DNA from: an uncultured Lachnospiraceae bacterium
GTDB lineage: Bacteria; Bacillota; Clostridia; Lachnospirales; Lachnospiraceae
Length of the DNA stretch: 64,000 bases
Direction: 5' to 3'
Assembly (NCBI GenBank): GCA_902794095.1
Contig: CADBFZ010000006.1
Location: 26,092 to 90,091 of the forward strand
The translations under genes and the position numbers were made by a program. Under the pieces are notes generated by a model, which worked only from the letters and a program-made list of their open reading frames with translations, was not told the origin of the DNA and searched no databases. Below, in pieces: positions 53,093 to 62,177 of the stretch (the stretch's first letter is position 1; every line of letters begins with the position of its first letter).

Positions 53093-54151
53093 TTAATTCC
53101 CGAAGCCGTTATTGTTGTTCCCGCTGTTATTTCCGTACGCATCCACATAATCATTGGATACTGTGTTGTAACTTGTGTCGTATGCGTTCTGATACTGCTC
53201 GGTAGTGGTCTCAAATCCGCTGTAATCGGCAGTTGAAATAGGGATAAGGAAGATATCGTTCTGCTGAACAAGCTTTCTTCCATTCTTTTTGGACGTAGGA
53301 TTGGCAAATACGGCTATCAGGATACCTACAAAGAAGCAAACCAGCTCAATTCCCGCATTCTTAATGAACTCGGGAAGCAGAAGTATCTGAACAATATCCA
53401 TGAAATAAGGAGCAGCCTGTGCCATGGTAATCTCATACCAGATTGAAGCCAGATAACAGCCCTGGATATAGAAATAAACAAACATTGCCAGGAAGCTTAT
53501 CAAAATATGGCAGAATGTTCCCTTGGCACCGTAAGGTCCCTTACCGAGCTTAAATCCGCCGGCTATAAAAACAGGGAACATAATGTATAAATAGAAATAA
53601 ATCCTGTCTGCACCAAGTGCAAGAAGATCAAGTACGATAACGGCTAAAATAGCAGCACCGATTGCTCCGAGAATACCTGTTACATAGTTTCCGTCGTTAT
53701 TCTCGACCTTTTCCATCTCGGTATTTCTGTTTTTCATGTAGCACGCTCTGTGCATTTTGGTTGCGGTAGCGCTCTTATACATACCGACGGAATCGCATCC
53801 GCCCATGAAGCAGTAAGGGCACTGATCCGCACTGAAAGCACCTGCATTTGCGGTGATGATCTCACGAATCTTGGAATAATCATCAACAGCCATCATCTGC
53901 TTCTTAAAACCGAAAGTAATTGAATCGCCCTGTACACGGGGCTTAGCAAGTCCCATGCTCTGAGCTGCGGAAATAATAGGGCCTGCAATCATAGCAGCCT
54001 TATCCTTGCCGCCTGCATAGACAAAAACCGAAGCAACACCGTTACTGTTGACAATTCGAACAGGAACGCCGCTTACAACGTCGATAGCCTGCATGCCATT
54101 GCTCTTAAGTCCATATGAATTAACAATATTTGCAAAAGAATTTACAGCCAT
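53093..54151 (-). CDS. Membrane protein with zinc-finger-like cysteine motif
   Basis: A 352-residue protein of no recognised family. Residues 1-105 look like a soluble mixed alpha/beta domain. Next is a cysteine/histidine motif at about 110-138 (CPYCFMGGCDSVG...HRACY) that could bind zinc. Five or so membrane segments lie between 155 and 285, and the C-terminal 50 residues are Tyr/Asn/Gly-rich and disordered-looking ('NNSGNNNNGFGN'). GGAGGG precedes the ATG. It lies 18 bases after alaS in the same direction, so it is probably cotranscribed, but its role is unknown. Confidence 0.75.
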   Translation of the reverse strand: MAVNSFANIVNSYGLKSNGMQAIDVVSGVPVRIVNSNGVASVFVYAGGKDKAAMIAGPIISAAQSMGLAKPRVQGDSITFGFKKQMMAVDDYSKIREIITANAGAFSADQCPYCFMGGCDSVGMYKSATATKMHRACYMKNRNTEMEKVENNDGNYVTGILGAIGAAILAVIVLDLLALGADRIYFYLYIMFPVFIAGGFKLGKGPYGAKGTFCHILISFLAMFVYFYIQGCYLASIWYEITMAQAAPYFMDIVQILLLPEFIKNAGIELVCFFVGILIAVFANPTSKKNGRKLVQQNDIFLIPISTADYSGFETTTEQYQNAYDTSYNTVSNDYVDAYGNNSGNNNNGFGN

Positions 54152-54169
54152 AAACCCTCCTTAATCAAA

Positions 54170-56824
54170 TCAGTTAATTTGTCCCTCAAGTACCTTTGCA
54201 GCTTCTGCAACTGCCTTATCTATTCCGGAAGGATCCTTACCGCCGGCCTGAGCCATGTTAGGTCTTCCGCCACCGCCGCCTCCGACAATGGGTGCTACGG
54301 CTTTGATAAGATTTCCTGCATGAGCACCTGCCTTAACAGCAGAATCTGTAGCCATTGCTACGATATTGACCTTTCCGTCCTGGTCGGAAAAGAGAACGAC
54401 AACGCCCTCTCCGATCTTAGCCTTGGTCTGGTCTCCCAGGTCTCTGAGTCCGTTCATATCTACGCCCTTAAGTGCAGCGGATACAAACTTGATACCCTTG
54501 ACCTCTACAACCTTATCCGATACATCTCCGAGAGCATCCTTAGCAGCCTTGCTCTTAAGAGACTCAAGCTCTGAATTAAGGGACTTGATCTCGTCATTCA
54601 TCTGAGCGATACGGTTAGCCAGCTGCTCGGGTGAAGTCTTAGCAGCCTTTGAAGCCTCCTTAAGAAGCTCAGCCTGCTCTTCGTAATAAGCGATGACATT
54701 TGCTGCGGTAACTGCTTCGATACGTCTTACACCTGCAGCAACGCCGCTTTCAGACAGAATCTTGAAAGATGCGATCTGTCCTGTTTTTGAAACATGAGTA
54801 CCACCGCAAAGTTCGATGGACCAGTCGCCTACGTTAACTACTCTTACTTCGTCGCCGTACTTTTCACCAAAGAGTGCCATTGCACCGGTAGCCTTAGCTT
54901 CCTCAATGCCCATGACCTTGGTTACGACGTCGAGGTCTTCAGCGATCTTCTCATTAACGATCTTCTCAACCTTGGCGATCTGCTCTGCGGTCATAGCCTG
55001 ACCGTAGCTGAAGTCGAATCTGGTTCTGGTGCTGTCCTGATATGAACCCTTCTGATGAGCACCGTCTCCGAGAACTTCCTGAAGTGCCTTCTGGAGAAGG
55101 TGGGTTGCGGTGTGGTTCTTACAGGTTGCATTTCTGTTTTTCTTATCAACGATGAGGCTGACCTTGTCGCCCTTGTTAAGGGTTCCCTTGGTAACCTTAC
55201 CGATATGTCCGATTCTTCCGCCGGGAAGCTTAACCGCTTCTTCTACCTCAAACTCTGCAGATGCGGTCTTGATGATACCGGTATCGCCCTTCTGACCACC
55301 CATGGTTGCATAGAAAGGAGTCTTGACGGTGATGATGGTTCCTTCCTGTCCCTCTTTAAGTGAATCGAGAAGTGACTCCTCACCTGCGATCGCTGCGATG
55401 GCATCTTCTGACTCAAGGCAGTCATATCCGATGAACTCGCTCTTAAGATTCTCATCAAGCTTGTCGTAAACAGCAGGGCTGGTGAGCTTAGCTGAGAAGT
55501 TGGCATTCTCTCTTGCCTTAGCCTTCTGCTCTTCCATTGCAGCCTTGAAGCCGGCTTCATCAACCTGAAGACCTGCTTCCTCTGCAAGCTCCTGAGTAAG
55601 CTCTACGGGGAATCCGAAAGTATCATAGAGATAGAAAGCATCCTTACCGGCAATCTGCTTAGAGCCTGCGCTCTTTGCGGTCTCAAGGATCTTCTTAAAC
55701 TCAGCCATTCCGTTCTCGATGGTAGCTTCGAAACGATTTATCTCTTTCTTAAGCTCACCGAGAATGTAGTCCTTATTCTTAACAAGAAGAGGATATCCTT
55801 CGCTGTAGATGTCATCGATGTAGATGCTTGCTACCGAAAGGAGCTGATCTGCGTTAAGACCAAGGCTTCTTCCGTGACGAACAGCACGGCGGATAAGTCT
55901 TCTTAAGATATAACCTGCACCGGTATTGTCGGGAAGAAGCTTAGCCTCATCACCGATGAGCATTACACCGGTACGAAGGTGATCTGCTACGATACGCATG
56001 GAACGGGTATTTTTATCCTCTGCGTCATATTTATATCCGCTAAGCTCTTCGATCTTAGCGATAACCGAAGCGAAAAGCTCGGTCTTATATACATCATCGA
56101 TACCGTTAAGGAATGCGAAGTTTCTCTCAAGTCCCCAACCGGTATCAACGTTCTTCTGCTTAAGAGGAGTGAGATGTCCGTCGTGATGCTTCTCATACTG
56201 CATGAACACGTCGTTACCTACTTCGGTATATCTTCCGCAGTGGCATCCGGGCTTACAATCAGGTCCGCAGGGAGCCTTTGTATCATCGATAAAGAACATC
56301 TCGGAGTCGGGTCCGCAAGGGCCGTACTCAAGCCCCCACCAGTTGTCCTCGGCAGGAAGGAAGAAAATGTTCTCTTTTTTAAATCCGCTCATCTCGCGGA
56401 ACTTAGCTCCCTCTTCGTCTCTGGGTGCATTCTCATCGCCTTCGAATACGGTAGCCGCAAGGTGGTCGGCATCAAATCCGAAAACCTGAGTAAGAAGTTC
56501 GAAGCTCCACTTGCATCTGTCTTCCTTAAAGTAATCTCCGAGGCTCCAGCTTCCCATCATCTCGAAGAATGTAAGATGGCTCTTATCACCTACGGAATCG
56601 ATATCGTTGGTTCTTACACAGCCCTGAATATTGCAGAGTCTGGTTCCCTTGGGATGCTTCTCACCGAGAAGATAAGGCATAAGGGGCTGCATTCCGGCAA
56701 CGTTGAACATAACACCGGTAGATCCGTCTGATACCAGGGAAACCGCACCGATATCCACGTGTCCGCGCTCCTTATAGAAGTTAAGCCAAGCATTTCTTAA
56801 TTCGTTGTAAGTAAATTTTTTCAT
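54170..56824 (-). CDS. alaS: Alanyl-tRNA synthetase
   Basis: Charges tRNA-Ala and edits misactivated serine and glycine; 884 residues, normal length. The class II core is at the N-terminus ('FNVAGMQPLMPYLLGEKHP', 'DNTGAGYILRRLIRRAVRHG'). The editing domain has the zinc ligands 'HTATH' and 'CGGTH', a coiled coil follows, and the C-Ala domain ends with a glycine-rich 'GGGGGGRPNMAQAGG' and 'GKDPSGID'. The ATG at 56824 has GGAG 7 bases upstream; the earlier ATG at 56863 has none. It lies 58 bases after glyS. Confidence 0.97.
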   Translation of the reverse strand: MKKFTYNELRNAWLNFYKERGHVDIGAVSLVSDGSTGVMFNVAGMQPLMPYLLGEKHPKGTRLCNIQGCVRTNDIDSVGDKSHLTFFEMMGSWSLGDYFKEDRCKWSFELLTQVFGFDADHLAATVFEGDENAPRDEEGAKFREMSGFKKENIFFLPAEDNWWGLEYGPCGPDSEMFFIDDTKAPCGPDCKPGCHCGRYTEVGNDVFMQYEKHHDGHLTPLKQKNVDTGWGLERNFAFLNGIDDVYKTELFASVIAKIEELSGYKYDAEDKNTRSMRIVADHLRTGVMLIGDEAKLLPDNTGAGYILRRLIRRAVRHGRSLGLNADQLLSVASIYIDDIYSEGYPLLVKNKDYILGELKKEINRFEATIENGMAEFKKILETAKSAGSKQIAGKDAFYLYDTFGFPVELTQELAEEAGLQVDEAGFKAAMEEQKAKARENANFSAKLTSPAVYDKLDENLKSEFIGYDCLESEDAIAAIAGEESLLDSLKEGQEGTIITVKTPFYATMGGQKGDTGIIKTASAEFEVEEAVKLPGGRIGHIGKVTKGTLNKGDKVSLIVDKKNRNATCKNHTATHLLQKALQEVLGDGAHQKGSYQDSTRTRFDFSYGQAMTAEQIAKVEKIVNEKIAEDLDVVTKVMGIEEAKATGAMALFGEKYGDEVRVVNVGDWSIELCGGTHVSKTGQIASFKILSESGVAAGVRRIEAVTAANVIAYYEEQAELLKEASKAAKTSPEQLANRIAQMNDEIKSLNSELESLKSKAAKDALGDVSDKVVEVKGIKFVSAALKGVDMNGLRDLGDQTKAKIGEGVVVLFSDQDGKVNIVAMATDSAVKAGAHAGNLIKAVAPIVGGGGGGRPNMAQAGGKDPSGIDKAVAEAAKVLEGQIN

Positions 56825-56882
56825 CTCTACACTCCAAAATGAGCCATGCAGATACTTCCCCATGGCTCAAAAAATTTAAAAA

Positions 56883-58283
56883 TCAGAAAGTGAACTTATC
56901 TGCAAAGAATGCGTCGAGTTCATCGATAGCAACACGCTCCTGCTCCATGGAGTCACGGAAACGGACGGTTACCTTGTTATCGGTCTCGGAATCGAAGTCA
57001 TAGGTTACGCAGAAAGGAGTACCGATCTCATCCTGACGACGATATCTCTTTCCGATGTTTCCTCTGTCATCGAACTCGCAGTTATATTTCTTGGAAAGCT
57101 GAGCATAGATCTTCTCAGCACCCTCGTTAAGCTTCTTGGAAAGAGGAAGGATACCGATCTTAACGGGAGCAAGTGCGGGATGGAAACGAAGAACTGTTCT
57201 GATATCGGGAGCCTCTTCGGTTCCGAGATTCTCTTCGTCATATGCTTCGCAAAGGAATGCGAGAACAACACGGTCTGCACCAAGTGAAGGCTCAACAACA
57301 TAAGGGATGTACTTCTCGTTAAGCTCATCATCGAAGTAATCCATGGGCTGTCCTGAAGTCTCCTGGTGTCTGGTAAGATCGTAATCGGTTCTTGAAGCGA
57401 TTCCCCAAAGCTCACCCCACTCAGTGAACGGGAAAGCATATTCGATATCGGTGGTATGATCGCTGTAGAAGGAAAGCTCCTCAGGATCATGGTCACGGAG
57501 ACGAAGGTTCTCCTGCTTGATTCCGAGTGAAAGAAGCCACTCGTAGCAGGTCTTTCTCCAATACTCAAACCACTCGGTCTGGGTTCCGGGCTTGCAGAAG
57601 AACTCAAGCTCCATCTGCTCGAACTCTCTGGTACGGAAAGTGAAGTTTCCGGGAGTGATCTCGTTACGGAATGACTTACCGATCTGGCAGATTCCGAAAG
57701 GAACCTTCTTGCGGGATGTTCTCTGAACGTTCTTGAAGTTTACAAAGATACCCTGAGCGGTCTCGGGACGAAGATATACAACGCTCTTTGCATCCTCGGT
57801 AACGCCCTGGAAGGTCTTAAACATAAGGTTGAATTCTCTTATATCGGTAAAGTTATGCTTTCCGCATGAAGGGCAGGGAACGGAATTCTCTCTGATGAAA
57901 TCCATCATCTGCTCGTGAGTCCAGCCGTCGACTGAAGACTTAAGCTCAATGCCTTTTTCGGAAGCAAAATCTTCAATAATCTTATCTGCACGGAATCTCT
58001 CGTGGCACTCTTTACAATCCATTAAAGGATCGGAGAAGCTGCCGAGATGTCCGGATGCTACCCAGGTCTGAGGGTTCATGAGGATCGCACAGTCAACACC
58101 TACATTGTAGGGATTTTCCTGTACAAACTTCTGCCACCACGCCTTTTTAACATTATTCTTAAGCTCTACACCGAGATTACCGTAATCCCAGGTGTTCGCC
58201 AGTCCGCCGTATATCTCGGATCCGGGATATATAAATCCTCTTCCTTTCGCAAGAGTTACGATTTTGTCCATTGTCTTTTCCAT
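56883..58283 (-). CDS. glyS: Glycyl-tRNA synthetase, homodimeric type
   Basis: Charges tRNA-Gly; 466 residues, the alpha2 type found in many Gram-positives, archaea and eukaryotes, not the alpha2-beta2 GlyQ/GlyS pair. Motif 2 '[20 protein letters not shown]' and motif 3-like '[14 protein letters not shown]' are clear, as are cysteine pairs 'CKECHERF' and 'CPSCGKH' in the insertion. The ATG at 58283 has AAGGAAG 7 bases upstream and is preferred over 58307. Its own promoter gives a leader of about 60 bases, too short for a T-box. Confidence 0.96.
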   Translation of the reverse strand: MEKTMDKIVTLAKGRGFIYPGSEIYGGLANTWDYGNLGVELKNNVKKAWWQKFVQENPYNVGVDCAILMNPQTWVASGHLGSFSDPLMDCKECHERFRADKIIEDFASEKGIELKSSVDGWTHEQMMDFIRENSVPCPSCGKHNFTDIREFNLMFKTFQGVTEDAKSVVYLRPETAQGIFVNFKNVQRTSRKKVPFGICQIGKSFRNEITPGNFTFRTREFEQMELEFFCKPGTQTEWFEYWRKTCYEWLLSLGIKQENLRLRDHDPEELSFYSDHTTDIEYAFPFTEWGELWGIASRTDYDLTRHQETSGQPMDYFDDELNEKYIPYVVEPSLGADRVVLAFLCEAYDEENLGTEEAPDIRTVLRFHPALAPVKIGILPLSKKLNEGAEKIYAQLSKKYNCEFDDRGNIGKRYRRQDEIGTPFCVTYDFDSETDNKVTVRFRDSMEQERVAIDELDAFFADKFTF

Positions 58284-58346
58284 AATGATGCTTCCTTTCA
58301 AGGTCAATTTGATGTGAAAACATAAATCGCCAACATACGTTTTGTA

Positions 58347-58375
58347 ATTTTATCACAGTAAAGCGGGGGCTTCAA
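58347..58375 (-). promoter_or_regulatory. Promoter of glyS-alaS
   Basis: TTGAAG (58370-58375), 17 bases, TAAAAT (58347-58352) on the minus strand. Confidence 0.75.
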
Positions 58376-58387
58376 GGGCTATATAAC

Positions 58388-58442
58388 AGCGGGGACATAC
58401 CATCTTTGCGTGGAAATAAGGCAAAGAGGTACGTCCCCACTG
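58388..58442. repeat. Palindromic hairpin between the lipoprotein gene and glyS
   Basis: CAGCGGGGACATACCATCTTTGC and GCAAAGAGGTACGTCCCCACTG form a stem of over 20 pairs with two mismatches around an 11-base loop. It differs in sequence from the GGGTCSGACCC family but has the same size and setting. It follows the lipoprotein stop and may terminate it. Confidence 0.7.
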
Positions 58443-58458
58443 TAACTGTTTTAAATAA

Positions 58459-59409
58459 TTATTTTTCGGGAACGAAGATCATGGTGAAATCTCCGTCAAA
58501 TACATACTCATCTTCGAAATATGATTCGGGAATAAAAATGGTAAATGATCCGTCCGATTCATTTATCTCGCTTGAGGAGCTTCCAATACCCGTGTCGAAA
58601 ATAAGAGTATTTCCGTCTAGTAACCAGCCTAAGTCATACTCATTCTGAGAACTTTCAAGTTCTTCTACGATCATTTCACTGAGTGAGGACATAAGGACGT
58701 CCTTCATATCAAGGAGATCCTCATAATCAGTTTCTTCATTATAGTCCAGGCCTTCCGCTTCCATTAAAATTGCGACAAATTCACGGTAGTTCTCTTCATC
58801 ACTGATCTTTTCAAGGAATTCCTCACCGAATTGCTGAGGATCATAGGACAAAACTGCGGTTCCTTCATTATCACCGGTTTCAGTGAAAGTGATGTGGAAA
58901 TCAAGTCCGACCTGAAGGTCTCCCAGGAAATAAGACAGTTCCCCGTAATCCTCATATCCGTCAAACATATGGAACCACACATCTCCTGTAAAGACATATG
59001 TGTATACGTAACTTGAAGAAGCAGGGAAATCTATTTCAGGTGCGGGAGGTGCGGTAACCTTGACGGTTATTTTAACATCATCGCACCCCTTGGCACTTAC
59101 CGTAATCTTGGTCTTGCCTTCGGAAAGTGCGGTAATTGTAATGATCTCATCGTCGATCTCAGCCTCGGCGATATCTTCGTCCTCTACTTCAATCTTTACT
59201 TTAGACAGATCGTCAAAGTTTTCGATCTCAACTTCAAACTCTTCTCCCGCTTCCAATTCAACTTTCTTATCGGAAAGCTCGATGGAGATCTCTTCTTCCT
59301 CTTCTTCACGTACCTCGGGCTCGTCAGGCTGAGAACCTATGGAAGGCGCTGTACATGCGGTAAGCATGAGTGAAAGACAAAGGGCTAATAATCCGAATTT
59401 CTTTTTCAT
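58459..59409 (-). CDS. Lipoprotein with Ig-like (Big2-type) domain
   Basis: A 316-residue lipoprotein. The signal 'LLALCLSLMLTAC' gives a lipid on the cysteine near residue 19. An acidic stretch (EEEEEE) follows, then an Ig-like segment of about 80 residues ('KVKIEVEDEDIAEAEIDDEI', 'GKTKITVSAKGCDDVKITVKV') like bacterial Big2 domains. The remaining 190 residues are acidic and unassigned. The ATG at 59409 has GGAGG 4 bases upstream; a longer open frame to 59523 would overlap recO and has no site. It is the last gene of the run from the M16 peptidase. Confidence 0.8.
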   Translation of the reverse strand: MKKKFGLLALCLSLMLTACTAPSIGSQPDEPEVREEEEEEISIELSDKKVELEAGEEFEVEIENFDDLSKVKIEVEDEDIAEAEIDDEIITITALSEGKTKITVSAKGCDDVKITVKVTAPPAPEIDFPASSSYVYTYVFTGDVWFHMFDGYEDYGELSYFLGDLQVGLDFHITFTETGDNEGTAVLSYDPQQFGEEFLEKISDEENYREFVAILMEAEGLDYNEETDYEDLLDMKDVLMSSLSEMIVEELESSQNEYDLGWLLDGNTLIFDTGIGSSSSEINESDGSFTIFIPESYFEDEYVFDGDFTMIFVPEK

Positions 59410-59437
59410 AGTACCTCCAAAACCGTAAAACAAAAGA

Positions 59438-60085
59438 TCAAAGCGCAGACAGCACTTCAAGGGACTTAAAATGCTTATCCATAAAACGCTTCTCATAATC
59501 CGTAGTGAGTTTAAACAACTCATCCTCGGCAGGATCCGTAAGTTTAAAAGTATACAGATGCCTCAGGTCGGCATTTACAATCCTATCAACTGCTGCGATG
59601 ACAGCTTCGTTAAAAACTCTTCCTGCGGGAAGTCCGGGAAATTCTCCGTTTATCACAATGGCCCTGAGCACAAATATGCACCTTACAAGTCTGTAGGAAA
59701 AATTGCTGTTGTTCAGTGCAAGCAGGGATGCATAAAGGAGTCCCAGCATAGCCGTGGAATCTTCTCCCTCAACGCAATAATAATCTGCAATCTCCGCAAA
59801 ATAAGACGCATATGAGGCCAGTTCGATATCAGTTCTGAATTCCTCGAAATAATTGGATATATCCGCATCATTCAGATAGTATGCGCTCTGTCCGTGACTA
59901 AGCTTAAACTCTCCGAATGCAAAACTTTCCGAAGATGCCGCAAAGCGTGAGGAAGGTTTTCTTGCGCCTCTTACAAATACATTCAGCTTACCTTCAGTAC
60001 CTGTAAGAAGGGTTATGAGTCTGTCATTTTCACCGGCAGGTCTGGATCTTAACACCATCCCGGTGCAGGAAAAAATATCATTCAT
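59438..60085 (-). CDS. recO: DNA repair protein RecO, zinc-finger-less form
   Basis: A recombination mediator that works with RecR to load RecA; 215 residues. The OB-fold N-terminus is recognisable ('GMVLRSRPAGENDRLITLLT' and 'GKLNVFVRGARKPSSRF'). The C-terminal helical part lacks the CxxC pairs of the zinc finger that most firmicute RecO proteins (about 240-250 residues) carry at 'GYxPxLxxCxxCG'; here the stretch reads 'GEFPGLPAGRVFNE'. The start overlaps the era stop as ATGA (60082-60085). Confidence 0.88.
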   Translation of the reverse strand: MNDIFSCTGMVLRSRPAGENDRLITLLTGTEGKLNVFVRGARKPSSRFAASSESFAFGEFKLSHGQSAYYLNDADISNYFEEFRTDIELASYASYFAEIADYYCVEGEDSTAMLGLLYASLLALNNSNFSYRLVRCIFVLRAIVINGEFPGLPAGRVFNEAVIAAVDRIVNADLRHLYTFKLTDPAEDELFKLTTDYEKRFMDKHFKSLEVLSAL

Positions 60086-60978
60086 AACTGCGATTTATCA
60101 AATCCGAAGTTTTTAAGGAGAATATCCGAATCTCTCCAGTCCTTCTTAACCTTAACCCAGAGTTTCAAATATACTTTGCTCTCGCAGAGCTCTTCAATCT
60201 CGGGACGGGCTTTGGATCCGATTTCTTTTAACTTGCTTCCGCCTTTTCCGATGATCATTCCCTTATGGGAATCCTTCTCGCAGTAGATGGTGGCATCGAT
60301 GTAATACATGTTTCCTTCGTACTTCATGGAATCGATTCCTACCGCAAGTCCGTGGGGAATCTCTTCTCCGAGGCACATGAGAGCTTTCTCTCTGATGATC
60401 TCGGCTGCGATCTGCTTAACGGGCTGATCGGTTATGGTGTCTTCATCATAGAAGGGCTCACCTACCGGAAGGTATTTAAAGACGGTATCCACAAGATCGT
60501 CTACGTTCTTATCCTTAAGTGCCGAGATGGGAATTACTTCTTTGAAATCCATATGTGCACTGTAGGTAGCGATAAACTCAAGGAGCTTATCTTTAGCTAT
60601 GGTATCGATCTTGTTGATTACCAGAATGATCGGAACATCAAGGGTATTAAGCTTGGTGCAGATGAGTTCCTCTGTTTCAGTGAAGCGGTCCGCGGGCTCA
60701 ACAAGCCACAGGATAAGATCCGCATCCGCAAAGGTGCTCCATGCGCTTGATACCATGTAATCGCCGAGTTTACTTCTGGACTTGTGAATACCGGGAGTAT
60801 CGAGGAATACAATCTGTCCTCTCTCATCGGTAAACACGCCCCTTGCCTTCTTACGTGTGGTCTGAGGCTTGGGTGAAGTGATTGCGATCTTCTGGCCGAT
60901 TATTCTGTTTACAAGTGTGGATTTGCCGACGTTGGCTTTACCGATGACGCCGACAAAACCGGATTTTTTTTCTGACAT
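60082..60978 (-). CDS. era: GTPase Era
   Basis: Ribosome-assembly GTPase that binds the 3' end of 16S rRNA; 298 residues, normal length. G1 GKANVGKST (near 13), G3 DTPG in 'FLDTPGIHKSRSKL', G4 NKID and a C-terminal KH domain with 'GMIIGKGGSKLKEIG' are intact. It is coupled to recO, the usual firmicute neighbour. A repeat palindrome lies directly before its weak ribosome site. Confidence 0.97.
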   Translation of the reverse strand: MSEKKSGFVGVIGKANVGKSTLVNRIIGQKIAITSPKPQTTRKKARGVFTDERGQIVFLDTPGIHKSRSKLGDYMVSSAWSTFADADLILWLVEPADRFTETEELICTKLNTLDVPIILVINKIDTIAKDKLLEFIATYSAHMDFKEVIPISALKDKNVDDLVDTVFKYLPVGEPFYDEDTITDQPVKQIAAEIIREKALMCLGEEIPHGLAVGIDSMKYEGNMYYIDATIYCEKDSHKGMIIGKGGSKLKEIGSKARPEIEELCESKVYLKLWVKVKKDWRDSDILLKNFGFDKSQL

Positions 60979-60993
60979 ATAATTACTTTCTTT

Positions 60994-61024
60994 TGTGACA
61001 AGGGGTCGGACCCCCTGTCACAAA
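60994..61024. repeat. GGGTCSGACCC-family repeat copy upstream of era
   Basis: TTGTGACAAGGGGTCGGACCCCCTGTCACAA: a nearly perfect 31-base palindrome centred on GGGTCGGACCC. It is 15 bases from the era start and 32 bases from the next copy. Confidence 0.85.
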
Positions 61025-61043
61025 TTATACGGCTTATTAGTGT

Positions 61044-62147
61044 TTATTTGTTATTTTGTGACACGGGGTCCGACCCTTTGTCACAAGGCTGATTGTTAGT
61101 TACAGGTGCTGCTTTAGTAAGACTATTCATGGTCTGCTGATAAGCATCGTACTGAGCCTTCTGCTTGGAAGCTGCCTTTGCTGCAAGCTTGGCTGCTCTC
61201 TTATCGGAAGCCATGTAAAGGATCCACTTAACGATTGCGAAGATTACGAGTCCCCAGAAGATGAGGTAAATGAAGTGACCTACGAACCATACTGCAAAGT
61301 TCTTGAAGAAGTTTCCGATGTCCTTAAGCTGCTCGGAGAAACCTTCCTTCATTCTCTGCCAGGTGGTGGGCTCTTCATAAACAACGGGAGTGTACTCAAC
61401 AACTTCGCTGATGTTTAAATATACTGTAGCATAGTTAACCTTGTTGTCATAGGTACGGAGCTGGCTTTCCATGCTCTCAATCTGATATCTGACATTTGCA
61501 AGTCTGTCCTCGATGTAGATCATGTCTTCGATGGACTCTGCTTCTCTTAAGAACTCCTCAAGACGTGCTTCCTCATCCCTTAAGGTCTTCTCATGAGCTT
61601 CAAGATCAACGTAAGTAAGAGTGATATCTTCTACGTTCTGAGTTCTGTTGGTAATGTTTCCCGCATTACCGATCTCTTTAATAAAATCATCAAGCTTCTC
61701 GGCAGGGATTCTTACGGTAAGATCTGCATGTCTTTCAACAACCTCTCCGTAATAACGGCTTCCGTTGTAGGTATTGATGGACTCAAGATATCCGCCGTGT
61801 GAATTAACGTAAGATTCTACATCAGCATAGAGTTGATCGAATTCCTTGGTCTCAACGTCAAGATATGAAGTGGTAATAAGCTTTCTGCTGGTATCAACGG
61901 TGGTGGGAGTCGAAACACTTGATCCGGTGGAATCATCCATCTTCACCTCGGATCCTTCAAATCCGTAATCATAGTCATAATAATCTGCAGTTTCGGCTGC
62001 ATACTCGGCGCCGTTTGCGGCCGAAGGCGCTACGGCATAATTTCCCCCAGCGCTGTCAGCCGAATAAGAGTTTCCGCATCCTGCAAGCATGGATGCGCCG
62101 AGTACGGTTACAATCGCAAGTTTTCCGAACAGATTCATTCTTTTCAT
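61044..62147 (-). CDS. DUF4349 lipoprotein with C-terminal membrane segment
   Basis: A 367-residue protein with a lipoprotein signal ('VTVLGASMLAGC', lipid on Cys24), a Tyr/Asp/Ala-rich linker, then the DUF4349 domain (about 88-255). The domain has the long coiled coil 'LEAHEKTLRDEEARLEEFL' and 'IEDRLANVRYQIESMESQL', and one long membrane segment follows (about 285-310). The domain's role is unknown. AGGAGG precedes the ATG by 6 bases. The last ten or so residues (CDKGSDPVSQNNK) are encoded by a copy of the dispersed palindromic repeat. Confidence 0.88.
   Translation of the reverse strand: MKRMNLFGKLAIVTVLGASMLAGCGNSYSADSAGGNYAVAPSAANGAEYAAETADYYDYDYGFEGSEVKMDDSTGSSVSTPTTVDTSRKLITTSYLDVETKEFDQLYADVESYVNSHGGYLESINTYNGSRYYGEVVERHADLTVRIPAEKLDDFIKEIGNAGNITNRTQNVEDITLTYVDLEAHEKTLRDEEARLEEFLREAESIEDMIYIEDRLANVRYQIESMESQLRTYDNKVNYATVYLNISEVVEYTPVVYEEPTTWQRMKEGFSEQLKDIGNFFKNFAVWFVGHFIYLIFWGLVIFAIVKWILYMASDKRAAKLAAKAASKQKAQYDAYQQTMNSLTKAAPVTNNQPCDKGSDPVSQNNK
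61056..61086. repeat. GGGTCSGACCC-family repeat copy inside the DUF4349 gene
   Basis: TTGTGACACGGGGTCCGACCCTTTGTCACAA: a 31-base palindrome lying in the last 43 bases of the coding region. It gives the residues CDKGSDPVSQ, and the stop codon follows only 12 bases later. Confidence 0.85.
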
Positions 62148-62177
62148 AATGTTCCTCCTGCAAAATAAAACAGATAT

